Both the position numbers and the translations under genes were made by a program. The notes under the pieces are model-generated. The model saw only the letters and a program-made list of their open reading frames with translations. It was not told the origin of the DNA and did not search any database. From assembly GCA_003255065.1 (NCBI GenBank), contig QAOA01007233.1:186001-250000 (forward strand): DNA of 64,000 bases, read 5' to 3'. Shown here in pieces: positions 1 to 10,499 of the stretch (positions within the stretch are counted from its first letter, which is position 1; every line of letters starts with the position of its first letter). The DNA is from Cercis canadensis (Eukaryota > Streptophyta > Magnoliopsida > Fabales > Fabaceae).

Positions 1-354
1 AATGTCCATGAATGATTTTATATTTAACATATCCCTACACACGAAAACTCTTTGGGCTTGAAGTGTGAACAAAGCACAGACACACTTATATCTTATGCTG
101 AAATTTTGATTTAATCGAGAAAGTGGAAGCGGAAGGATTTGATCTTCTGACCACTTGTTCAAAAAGGTTTTGATAATCTTTCTCACCTAACAATACCTAA
201 ATTCTTACCCATTAAGTCACACTTAAAGATAATCTTTCTAAGACCTAGTGGGGAGAATGAATTTTAAGTAGTTTGAAACAAAATTTTAGATTTAAACCCT
301 GGTACTATTATTTATTATGAAAAAAGAAAAAGCTTTATTTTTTTATTGAAATAT

Positions 355-435
355 GAAAATGAAATGTGTAAAGGAAAGTGAGGGAATGAAAAAGTAAATC
401 ATTCCCCTTACTTCCCTTTACTTTCGCTTCATTCT
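355..435. repeat. Small foldback sequence
   Basis: Two arms of about 30 bases are imperfect reverse complements: a left arm rich in aaaggaaagtgagggaatga and a right arm with tcattccccttacttccctt. This looks like a small hairpin or MITE relic. The rest of 1-586 is AT-rich, with no gene that I can support. Confidence 0.4.
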
Positions 436-586
436 ACTAAATCTAAACCAAACCTTAAAGGAAAACAACATTGAGTTATATATGAAAGGAGTGGAGCGGT
501 TTATTTAGGTTAGGAGTTAAAGAGGTTATACCATATATATTTACCAATGTTAAATAAAACAATTCTGTGTCTCTGCACAATCAGTG

Positions 587-878
587 TCAGTCATCCATTC
601 CGGCGCATGGGAACATGCAATGGTAGAAACATTGCTTGTGTAAAACGGGGAACTCCCGAACACCCCTACATTCACCACGACAACGTTCTGTACATATATA
701 GTTTGTGGATGGTCCGACGTGAGTTTGTCACTGTTTGTAGGGTAATAATATGGAAGGTTAGGAAGATCATGAGCAAATTAAAGGAAGAAGGTTCACTAAT
801 GGAGTTGACTTCCACCAAAACCAAGAAAATGATGACGGTGAACACTGCCATTGTTGTCTTTCCATCCATGGCTGCCAT
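587..878 (-). pseudogene. Disrupted six-cysteine secreted peptide gene (copy 1)
   Basis: An ATG at 878 opens a frame with a signal-peptide-like start (MAVFTVIIFLVLVEVNS). The six-cysteine module lies downstream in a different frame, at 587-694. It has the spacing CX3CX3C-X12-CX3CX3C, the same as the intact copy at 4314-4526, and ends at a TGA at 587-589. In the cysteine frame a TGA at 728-730 precedes the module. No acceptor AG falls between that stop and the first cysteine, so a simple intron does not rescue the gene. An indel frameshift is the likeliest cause. The family resembles plant thionin-like or hairpinin-like secreted peptides; this is inference from spacing only. A TATAAATA box at 934-941 matches its paralogues. 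Confidence 0.55.
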
Positions 879-933
879 GTTTCTTTTGATCTATCTGTGT
901 GAATGATTTGGGGAATGAAGACACGAAAGCGCG

Positions 934-941
934 TATTTATA
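934..941 (-). promoter_or_regulatory. TATA box of peptide copy 1
   Basis: Read on the minus strand the sequence is TATAAATA, 56-63 bases upstream of the ATG at 878. The paralogues at 10.4 and 13.0 kb have the same element at a similar distance. Confidence 0.5.
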
Positions 942-1262
942 ACTCAAGGATTGATTATATTATTCTTTGGGTGTTAGATTAGAAACCTTTTTATCCATTT
1001 TCCAATTCATATAAATTAATTGTTAACTAGCTTGGTTCAAGAGGTAATTTGTCTGCACAAGAAAACCAAATTGAGTGGTGAAAGGAATTCATCCTAGTGG
1101 TAAGGAAATTCCAATTAGAGATAAATATTTGGTCATGAGTCATGACTCTTCGTGTTAGCGAATATTGGGTAAAAATCAATTAACCTGCTAAAACATGTTA
1201 TTTATTTAATGTAATTTATAAGGTGATAGATTACTTGGTAACCTTCCAAAAGTAGCTACTAG

Positions 1263-1474
1263 CACCACAAGAAAATTCATTGTTATGGCAACATTTGTGG
1301 CATAAAAGGTGTACAAACCATTAGTAGTGTCAAAAAAGAACGTGTCCCAAAGGTAAAGTCACTATAAGTCAATTCCCATAAATAATGAGTAATGACACCT
1401 GAAATTATTTATACTTATGGCACTTATCAGTTGTCATAAGTAAATTCTCATAAATAAATAATTTTCTTGCAATG
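1263..1474. mobile_element. CACTA-type MITE
   Basis: The left end reads caccacaagaaaatt and the right end is its near reverse complement (aattttcttgcaatg), as in plant CACTA/En-Spm termini. The element is flanked on both sides by the trinucleotide TAG (1260-1262 and 1475-1477), the 3-bp target duplication expected for this superfamily. At 212 bp it has no coding capacity and must be non-autonomous. Confidence 0.65.
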
Positions 1475-1477
1475 TAG

Positions 1478-3007
1478 AAAATAGTTCTGTTGTGTGAAAG
1501 GATGCGGACCCTCTAAAGGGCACTTGGAGTTGGCAGGCACTTTAGAGAGTAAAATTTGATAATCTTAACCACCAAAAAAAAAAAATTAAGGCTAAAATCA
1601 TTATGCACCATCTTTTCAAAAACATTTTTTAGAAATGATAAATGACAAATGATTTTATTTTTTATTTTTTATTTTTTTCATGAGGTGATCTTCATATCTT
1701 TGGTGTGAAACTAATTCTTGTTTGGGCTTTAGCATGCCCTGGCCACTAGTGTTTAATTTCAACAAGATTTGAACTCCTAATGTTACCTTAATATTCGCCC
1801 CATATGGAGCTCAGTTTGCCAACGAAGCCACACCTAGTGGTTATAAATGATATCTTCAATGTCATCAAATACATACAAATTATATATACTTCAATGACAA
1901 TTAATTTCTTTTTCCTTTCTTTGTTATAATGGAGTGCAATGCTGAAAATAGAGAAAGAAATACATACCCGGAATAGAACACATGTCATCAAACACTCTAA
2001 TTTTTATGACTAAAGAAGGTGCCACAAGACTCACAAGTCATTGGCAATGACAATTAATTTCTTGTCAATTACTCTTTATGACATTAAATTGACTCCGATT
2101 TATGGAAAGAACAAGTAAAATGAAATAACGTTGGTTGAGTAAAATAGAGAGAAACATAATGTCCAACACGAAAAAAACCCATAAAACAACTTGTGATTTG
2201 AAGATTGTGAAGGCTATGGCATTCAAAATTTGAAGTAGTTAATATTTATAACTTTATGTCTTCAATGTCCATATTAGGTTAGAATCCAATTTTGATCAAA
2301 TTTCATGTTAATTAAGTGGTATTTGTAAATGGGTTTAAGCTGTTTTACGTAATGAACAAAAATTAAGTGAGAAAAGAGGCAAAACTGAAAACATTCAGCT
2401 AATAGACTCTTTGTCACCTCTTAAGACTTTTAACCATGCCCAAACAATAGTTGATCAAGTAATTTTTTGTTAATGATTTGTGAGGCCGGCGTCTATCATC
2501 AACCTTACTCATGAAATAACAATTAAAAAGCACATTCTCTTATTCTTTAAAAAAGAAAACGGAAATTTATGTATATCTGTTTGTTAATAGAAGATGTAAA
2601 GATCATGGATGCATTATGTCTACATTTGTAAAATATGCCTGCTGATGAAAATACTAAATCCAAATCTGGTGTTTTTGTTGCATCTTATTAGCTTTCCTAC
2701 ATAGATTAGTAAACCAGCTGAGCATCTTCCTCCAAGTTATGAAGACACAGACAGCCAATCTGCCACGTACTCAAAACACAAATCTTCATTAACTGGTTAC
2801 AGCTCTTCAGATAACCCATGCATTAGAAGTTGCAAACTAGAATTAATTAATTGAATTTTCGTGGTCAAATTACTAGCAAAATTGAACATTTTGAGAGATC
2901 ACAGATTCAAATTCAAGATTTTAGCATATTTTCTGTTAATTATAGCCAAACATGAAGAGGAAGCTAGGGAGAATACCATCACATGAAACAAACCCAGAGG
3001 ACATCCA
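1478..3007. other. AT-rich intergenic stretch
   Basis: No gene is supported here. Around 1745-1850 a reverse-oriented segment carries a box-B-like gatttgaactcc and a box-A-like gccacacctagtgg, possibly an old SINE. The rest is AT-rich. Confidence 0.4.
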
Positions 3008-3280
3008 TTATAGTCCAAGGCATTTGACCATGCATTCGTCGAAGCACTTGTTGAAATTACGTTGTGGGTTACACTTAAAGGAACACTTTCTGCGACATGC
3101 TATTAATTGCTGCTTCGTCACTCTTTCGTAGTCAGCTCGAATTTGCAAATGAATCTCTGAGGAAAGTGGAGAGTAAGGAATTAAAGGAGAGAGTGTAGCA
3201 TTGGCCTAAACCAAAATGTCCAAAACCACCATAGGCATAAGAAACATCACAATCAGGCTCCCCTTAACATTTCCAACCAT
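3008..3280 (-). pseudogene. Six-cysteine secreted peptide copy with in-frame stop (copy 2)
   Basis: From an ATG at 3280 one frame runs to a TAA at 3008-3010, 91 codons in all. It is broken only by a TAG at codon 25 (3206-3208), at the end of the hydrophobic signal segment and just before ANA, a plausible signal-peptidase site. The frame then continues through an unusually long pro-region of about 35 residues to CRRKCSFKC, an 8-residue spacer and CFDECMVKC. The CX3CX3C half-modules match the family, but the central loop is 8 residues instead of 12. The cause may be a true nonsense mutation. Alternatively tttag could be an intron acceptor, although no upstream exon is evident. Confidence 0.6.
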
Positions 3281-3496
3281 TTTATCTTTCTATTTTGCTG
3301 AACTAGCTATGTAATTAGGATTTAGAAGACAAAACTTTCAAAACCCATTTTCTTAATAAGCAGATTATATGATTGACACATGATTAAATTACTTTTATGT
3401 TAATTTCAACAAGCCATGAATTGTTATTAGCAACAACTGATTGAAGTGATGGTAACGTACTGTGATTAACAATTTTCATGGTAATAATATTAATTA

Positions 3497-3515
3497 TATA
3501 TATATATATATATAT
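3497..3515. repeat. (TA)n microsatellite
   Basis: Uninterrupted alternating TA run. Confidence 0.8.
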
Positions 3516-4313
3516 GGTGGTCGCTTTCAAATCAAACAGTAGTTGTAACTTATGATGACTCTAAGAAATAAATTGTATGATGTGGTCTACATAAACTTTG
3601 GTTCGGATGATTGAAGGGCTAGGAGTTTGGTCATCAAATAATATTTTAAAAACAATTGAATATCGTAATTTGTAAAAGATAGGTCAATGAATTACATTTG
3701 GGCATAATTATATAATACAACCTCCATCATGCATATAGACACAAGGTTTAATTTGTCAAGCCATAGTTGTATATCATTTTCTATTGCCATTGTATAATTA
3801 TCAATTTGATCATGTAAATTTACAAATCCTGAGACCTCTTTTTTTTTATAAGGCGATCATGTAAATTTACAATTAATGAGTGAATTATTCAAATTATATG
3901 GCAAAACATCATTAATTGTTGCCGAAGTTATTAATATAATATTATTAATTTCAAATGTCATTATTTTTTTGTGTTCGAATTTAAAATTGTAATAAAAAAA
4001 ATACCAAAAAAATCCCGCTCCTCGTACTATGAGTTTCAATTGGCCACTTTCACCTTATAGACTTTAGAATATAGAAATACATTATTCTTTGGTCCTCTTC
4101 ATCCATATCTGCTGTATCAGGAAGCTTTTATATAGTAAAAATAAATAAAAACAAAAGAGAGAGAGAGGTAAGGGTGGTGTTTTGAAGATAAACACTAATG
4201 GGTTCACGAGGACGAGGGAACTAATATGTTTACTTGTTTAGGTTATAAGAAACCCTTATACAAGTTTGATCTTTATTCTTAATTAGCTTTTTATTGCAGG
4301 TTCACCAGACCAA

Positions 4314-4526
4314 TCAAATAGCCTCACCACGATAGCATCTCCTTAGACAATCATAAAAGCACTTGTGATATACACTGTGAAAACGAAAGTATTCATGACA
4401 TTTGATGTCACAAATTATACGACATTTGTCTATTTCCTCACTTTCAGCTTTCACCAAAACCAGCAAAAGCTCAAAGAGAATGACCACCATGACCATAAAT
4501 CTCCCATTTTTAAAACCTTTTACCAT
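4314..4526 (-). CDS. Six-cysteine secreted peptide, intact (copy 3)
   Basis: This single-exon frame of 70 residues starts at the ATG at 4526. Residues 1-28 form a classical signal peptide: basic start MVKGFKNGR, then a hydrophobic stretch ending near VKA-ES. The mature part has six cysteines spaced CX3CX3C-X12-CX3CX3C and nothing else recognisable, and ends RGEAI. Two CX3C-type half-modules separated by about 12 residues suggest a helical hairpin held by disulfides, as in plant hairpinins and thionin-like peptides. The assignment is structural inference, not a family match. A TATAAGA box lies 68-74 bases upstream (4594-4600). Paralogues lie on both sides in the same orientation. Expected role: secreted defence or signalling peptide. 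Confidence 0.7.
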   Translation of the reverse strand: MVKGFKNGRFMVMVVILFELLLVLVKAESEEIDKCRIICDIKCHEYFRFHSVYHKCFYDCLRRCYRGEAI

Positions 4527-4593
4527 ATTTGCCTTTGTTCTGTCTAGCTTTAACTATATGGTTTAGGGTTTGAAGAATGATTATTCCATGTCT

Positions 4594-4600
4594 TCTTATA
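4594..4600 (-). promoter_or_regulatory. TATA box of peptide copy 3
   Basis: TATAAGA on the minus strand, at the position where paralogous copies have TATAAATA. The flanking bases (ggtttgaagaat near 4567-4579) are partly shared with other copies, so the proximal promoter was duplicated with the gene. Confidence 0.5.
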
Positions 4601-4989
4601 GGTAAAAAGGTTTTGTGAAAGATAATTAATAAAGTTTTCTTGATTTATTCTAATAGAATTTAATATTGAATGAAAATATGAGTTTAATGAACAGCTGTTT
4701 CTTGCCGATTGGAAAGCTAGCTATAACATCCAATTTGCTTGGCTTTTCAATCAGTGAAGTTCTACTACTCAATTGAACTATTAGTCAAACCCATGACTTC
4801 TTGTCTATATAAAAAAAGAAAAAAGAAAAATAAAAATAAAAAAACAAATCATGTCTTCTAGAAGATAAAGAAGAGGGAGAAAAAAAAAAACGCATTTTAA
4901 AAGAAGTGAAAAAAGAGACTATATATGTCTTCTGAAAACAGTGAGAAAAAACCATGTCTTGTTAAGAAAGAGGGGAAAATAAGAATCTT

Positions 4990-6545
4990 ATGTTGTACTA
5001 AAACGAAGCGTAAGTGTATGCTATCATTTTACAAATAATAAAGTGAGCATAAAGATCGTCCCTCGAGGATTAATGATATCAATTATCAAAATTGGGTCAA
5101 TTCTAATTTTATCTAATCAATGATTTAAGAGAAGTTCAAAAATTTAGAGTAAATAAACTGAAAACAAACAAAGCAAGTATAAATCACAAAGAAATTAAGA
5201 GTGAGAAAACTCTAGGGCTGATTTCACCATAATTAATCCTGATTTTCATTCCGTTTATCCTTAATCTATGATTCGTCTTTCTATTAGCTAGCTAAGATTC
5301 TCTAATCTATTCATTAGTCTTTCCCAAAGTCTAGTAAAAATATTTCTAATTACTAACTTACTATATTCCTATGTGAGTTATAATAATTAAGAATCTATTA
5401 AGCTTTATGGATCTTTTAATTGACTACAAAGGCCATGAATGTATATTCATATCCTACATGCAACCTATGATCTTTATCCCAATGAACTTAGACACACAAA
5501 TCTTCTTCCAATCTCCTTATGATTAATTAATTAACTAATTAATGGTCAGTTACCTAGAAGCATGAAGAACAGAGATAAATATTCAAATAGAAAAGATAAA
5601 TTTTTGATTAATTCTAAAAGAAACTATAATCATTCATAATTAGGCTACATCGTAACCCTAGATAAGAAATTAGTTCATGACAAAAATTAAGAACATGATT
5701 GAATAATTTCTAAACATAAAGGAGAAGGAAAAAGAAGAAAACTCAGTGAAAAAACTCAAATTTACTGTCACAAATCCTTGCCTTGCTCTTGTTTGCCTTT
5801 TCCCAAAAGTCTAGAGAGAGAAAAGCCTAAAACTAAAGGGTCTATTTATACTTAATCACTAAATCCTAATTAATTTAGGTGAAAAATTCCGTTGCCGCCT
5901 TAACTTGGCTGTGGAGCGTTGGGGCCCTTGGTGAATAGCGCTGGGGCGCTTCTCTTCTAGTCATGATATTGGTTACGGGAGCTGGGGCGCAAAAGGGAGG
6001 GAGCTGGGGCGCAAAAGGGAGAGAGCTGGGGCGCTACTGGAGACGCGAGCACTGGGTTGCACGAGATTGAAAGGGCTGGGGCGCTACTCCATGGGCGCTT
6101 GCCTTCTGCCTCCTGGGTGTTTCTTGCCTTGCTTCAGTGCTGGGGCTCTCCTTTTAGAGGGCTGGGGCACTGGCTCTCCTTTTAGAGGGCTGGGGCACTG
6201 GCTCTCCGTCTGAAATTGCAATCTTTGATGTCTAGCACTGGGGCGCTTGAAGAGGGGCACTAGGGTCCTTCCTTTCTGCCACAATTTACCAAAACTTCTC
6301 CCTAAGTGCACCTTTAGACATAAAATCTTCTCACTTAATATTAAACCTACAAAATAGACAAATTTACCTTGTTTAGAGTTCAGAAACCTCAAAAAACAAA
6401 TACAAAATTAAGTTAAAAGCATCTACAAAGTGGATATAAAATCCACCTAACATCTTAAATGAGTAATTTTATACTTGCCATTACTTTTCTCACCATTTTT
6501 CAACTGAATTTACATCTTACAATTTTAAGCTCAATACTTTTTTAG
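4990..6545. mobile_element. Probable degenerate LTR-type element with GC-rich repeat block
   Basis: This stretch has no gene but a distinctive make-up. It opens with agcataaagatcgtccctcg, a phrase I associate with plant LTR retroelement ends, followed by AT-rich sequence and then a sharply GC-rich block at about 5890-6270. No reverse transcriptase, integrase or gag is seen, and the boundaries are estimated by eye. A solo LTR or a large non-autonomous derivative is the best guess. Confidence 0.35.
5918..6260. repeat. GC-rich degenerate tandem repeat (core gctggggcgc)
   Basis: The core gctggggcgc or gctggggcac recurs about ten times. Two local tandem units stand out. A unit of about 22 bases (gagctggggcgcaaaaggga) repeats at 5980-6025. 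A 28-base unit containing ctccttttagagggctgggg repeats back-to-back at 6144-6199. The open frame that crosses it on the minus strand (6084-6392) is only a by-product of the repeat. Confidence 0.75.
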
Positions 6546-7267
6546 ACCTCCCAATTAAATTTAATTAGATCCCATAATAATAAGAGGCAGTTGATCTGAA
6601 ACACATTTCAAGTGAAAAAAAGAAAAACATATCAGAAACTCATAGGCTTATACGCCGAGGCTAATCCCAGCTCAAAACATTGGACTTCAATATATTGTTG
6701 AACCAAACCCTATTTGAGATTTGAAGCTTAAATCTTCGTTGTGATTTTCCTGTGGATTTGATTTTGATTCATTAAAGTGTAAAAACTTTTTAGTTAGTGA
6801 ACATAGTGTTACCACATATTAAGAAAATCTTTTAAAATCTTTCACTATTAGTAAATACCTTAGTTCTTTTAGTGATATTACACTTTTGATTTAATTATAT
6901 TGTATAAAGTTTTATATTAATAGTGAATCAAATTTAATTTTTTTCTTAAATCAATATTTTTCAGTACCAGAAAGAAAATGACTAAGTGAAGATAAGGAGC
7001 TTAAGCATGCCTAAAAATAGAGCAATTAAAGATTAATATATACTGTTAATGACCTTAGGTCTAATAGCACCTCATCTAAAGAATCAAAGTGTTTAATGTC
7101 AAGAGTTTTATTTTCAAGATATACTACCTTCCTTTCCCAATACATTACATCATATATGTAACAAAAAAAATAAAAACATGATACATTCATGGATATCACC
7201 TTACCACAATGCTTAAAATCAAAAACACAAATGTATTATTCAAGCTCCTTTTAAGTTTTAACAGCAT

Positions 7268-7333
7268 ATGAAGCTTTCACCAAAACCAGCTAAAGGATCA
7301 CCACAACTCTCCCAATGCAAGGTCTGTTGCCAT
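7268..7333 (-). pseudogene. Signal-peptide relic of the six-cysteine family (copy 4)
   Basis: The plus-strand text agctttcaccaaaaccagct, followed further on by ccatatttgcctttct, matches the start region of the intact gene at 4314-4526. Read on the minus strand it keeps part of a hydrophobic signal segment (VVVIL, stop, LVLVKA) but is frameshifted and carries stops. No cysteine module follows. It is a truncated duplicate. Confidence 0.6.
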
Positions 7334-10190
7334 ATTTGCCTTTCTCAATGAGCTATGTTGTTTGGTGGCGAAAAAAGAAAAGGGGCCTACATTTTGCGTG
7401 CTTAATTTAGATATTGAAGAATTAATCCTTGCTATTTCTAAGAAATTTGTTTTTGTATAATCTTTTATAAGATAATTATTGAAGTTTTATTGATCTAACC
7501 TCATCATTAAAGATTAAAATTGGCCGTAATAGAACAAATTAAAGATAAAAAGTACTTACATCAACGCAAAGCTGTTTCAAGATATAAGAAAAGGAGACGT
7601 TACCTTTTTCTTTTAGTTTCGCTTTCTTGGCTTCTCAAGTAAACGATCTACTACTCTTCTTTTGATCAAACCATGTATTATACTCAAGAAGAAGAAGAAT
7701 TCGAACATTGTTTTCTTGAAAATTAAATTAAAATAGAGGAGAATCTATGTCTTCTAGAAAAAANAAAAAAAAAAAAAAAAGACAATAATATTTTCTAGAA
7801 GGGGGGAAACATATCTTCTACGGAAAAATGTAAAACAGGGAAACCCATGTCTTTTAGACGACTCATTGGGGAAAAAATTATTATTTTATATTTCATTAAA
7901 AATATAAAAATAATTTTAGCGAACAAAGAAAATCTAAAAAAATCATTTTGATATAATCTATCCACCGTATGAAAAGATAATGTTGCGTTTTGATTTTGTT
8001 TGACATCTATTTATTTGACACTTCTCTGCTATATTGTTTTGTATCTTTACATTGTCGTCGTTCTTGAATTCCATCCCCATGCATTTTCTTTTGGATGAAC
8101 ATGGACATAATGGCATTTTGTTATCTGAAGAACTGATCCTAACAAGGAGCATCTCGTCAGCAGAAGTAAAATTTAAAGTAATCGCTAAGTCTACGAAGAT
8201 GGGCATCATACTTAGGTTTTTTTTTTTTTTTTTGGTTTTCATGTTGTTGGTTAAATCATATTTATGAAACTTTATTGATATATAAAACTGTACTTACTTG
8301 ACGATAGTGTGCAATGTAGATCAGAATCTTGAAATTAGACGATCTGAATTTCTTTTTCTTTTTTTTTTTTTTTTAGGGACGATTATCTGAATTTTATGAT
8401 TTAATATTAGTTAAATAAGATAATGTTAGATGTTGCTGTGATAGATTGTATTTTTATTACATACAAAATTATTTGTAAATAAATTGAATGCTTCAAATAA
8501 CATAATCCAATCAAAAAACATAACATAATCCGAAATAAATTTCATAGGAGATTCATCTGTAAATAGGTTCAATTTATCTATAAATTTAACTCTTCCAAAT
8601 AATTAAGCTCTAAGATTTTTCTTTTTTGATAGAGAATATTTCAACAATATATAAAATTTAAGAAAGAGTACGCTCTTTAAACAATGTTTATTGAAAGAAG
8701 AGCTCTTACTCAATAAAATATGCTCGCAGTCTTAATGCTGATCTTATCATTCTCTTTTCCGATTTAAATCCTCTCAATTACAAAAATAATCACAGATAAA
8801 AAAAAAATACTGTCTATTGCTTGTTATTATTGAAGCAGGACTTCCATTATACAGGTTGGATATTCAAATTGACACTTGGATACTTTTATGATGTTATAAC
8901 CCAGTTTAGCAGTGTAGACTGTAGAGACATCAATGCCACCTACCCAATTGGATACCACCATTTCTAGATTCAAGCAATGGTGTTGTCTCTTGCGCTTTAA
9001 AAAAACTATATATAATCAATAATATATTGAATTGCGTGGATCCATGTGGTATTTGCTAGGGTGATAGCTTTATTTTATATAAAAAAAAAATTACACAAAT
9101 TCGTGGTCCTAATAATTTTCTTAAATCCTTGAATTATAATGCGACCATTGGGTGATATTTTAATTTTAATTATACCTGTACGTACGATTTTTATTTATTT
9201 TTTATCTGAATCGACTCCTCTTGCATAATACACCCATAGTATATGTGCCAAGGATAATCTCAATTGGACTTCTTGCTGAACCCAACACTTAATGAAGATA
9301 TGGAGCTCAAGTTATTGATGTACAAAACAGACAAAAAAAAAATAAAGAAACCCAATATACTAGCAAAAAGAAAAAAGAAGAATTCACAGTGAACACCATA
9401 GTTTGTTGGCTCCTTTACAATTTTTTATTTGATATTACAAATGTTTATAATATTTTTTCTTGCATGCATATTTGAAGGATATTATGAAACTAATTTATCA
9501 AACCTAAATAAGTTGCTTTTAGTTTATAATTTATGAAGATAAATTGAAATTAAATATAAGATAAACGGTGAATAAGTTATTATAAAATATAGGCATCAAT
9601 TCAAAATGCACTTTTCTTATAAATATTTCTTTCCATGGCCTACTTATTATTAGGCCCTGTTTTTCATTTTTTGACCATAATTTTGCTTCCTTTTATTATT
9701 GCTAAGATATAGTTATACTTAGCTCAATTGGTGAGCTTGAACAACTATTTTTCTTCTTGCCATGTACTTTTCTCTTTTATCCGATGCTTTGTGGATCTTT
9801 GTAACCAAAAAAATTAATAAAATAAATATACGCAATTAATTGCATAAAGTAAAGTAAGAACATTAATATCACGGCTGTTTTTTTAATTCTTTACTGATAA
9901 TGCATTGTATAATATTATGACCTAGACCTCATAGATATTGTATAAGATCAAATACATATTTTATTGGGGGGGACTAAATTTGAACAGAAAATCTATCCTC
10001 ACCCAAATTTACTTGAAGCCCATGTTTTCTACCCAAGCCCATATATTAAATAGATAGACGAGAAACCCTAAACAAGTTTTCTTGTTTAGGTTAAGAGAAA
10101 TCCTACATGTTCACTTGTTCAGGTTAAGAGAAACCATAAACAAGTTTGATTATTTTATCTTAGCTAATAACTATTGCGTGTTGATAAGAA
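7334..10190. other. AT-rich intergenic stretch with no supported gene
   Basis: Homopolymer A/T tracts (one with an N at 7764), a hairpin with arms gctcttt/aaagaagagct near 8650-8710, and otherwise unstructured AT-rich DNA. A 94-codon minus-strand frame at 7958-8242 contains five cysteines, but its spacing fits no family that I know. Confidence 0.4.
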
Positions 10191-10415
10191 TCAAGCAGCG
10201 TCTCCAACACACTTGACCAGACATTTGTCACAGCACTTGAGATATACACCGAGGTAACGAAGGTATTCAACACACTTGTAGTGACAAAGTTCACGGCATT
10301 TGTTGTGCTTGAAAGGAGCAGAAGGACCTGAACCTTCCACTGAAACCAGCATCATAACCACAAAAACAATGGCTACTATGACCACAAGTCTCCTAATCTT
10401 GGAAACTCTTGCCAT
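10191..10415 (-). CDS. Six-cysteine-type secreted peptide, intact (copy 5)
   Basis: A single-exon frame of 74 residues from the ATG at 10415 to a stop at 10191-10193. Residues 1 to about 28 are a signal peptide (basic MARVSKIRR, then a hydrophobic run ending VSVEG). The mature peptide has CX3CX3C-X12-CX3CX3C with one extra cysteine next to the fourth (KCCDKC), giving seven; an unpaired cysteine could support dimerisation. The conserved order of half-modules and the identical 12-residue loop tie it to copy 3, although most other residues differ. A TATAAATA box lies 58-65 bases upstream. Secretion is well supported; a defence or signalling function is inference. Confidence 0.7.
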   Translation of the reverse strand: MARVSKIRRLVVIVAIVFVVMMLVSVEGSGPSAPFKHNKCRELCHYKCVEYLRYLGVYLKCCDKCLVKCVGDAA

Positions 10416-10472
10416 ACTTGCCTTTGCTTTCTGAATCTTGAACTTTGTGGCTTGAGTTTGAAGTAATCTTCC

Positions 10473-10480
10473 TATTTATA
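10473..10480 (-). promoter_or_regulatory. TATA box of peptide copy 5
   Basis: TATAAATA on the minus strand, 58-65 bases upstream of the ATG, inside a segment (ttgaagtaatcttcctattta on the plus strand) related to the same region of copies 3 and 6. Confidence 0.6.
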
Positions 10481-10499
10481 GGGAAAATTTTAGGGGAAA

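Noticed and set aside
6084..6392. 102-codon minus-strand frame
   Set aside because: It runs through the GC-rich tandem repeat; the Pro/Arg-rich text is a translation of the repeat units.
7958..8242. Cysteine-containing minus-strand frame, with an overlapping plus-strand frame at 8034-8267
   Set aside because: The cysteine spacing does not fit the local family, there is no clear signal peptide, and the start is a lysine run from a poly-T tract.
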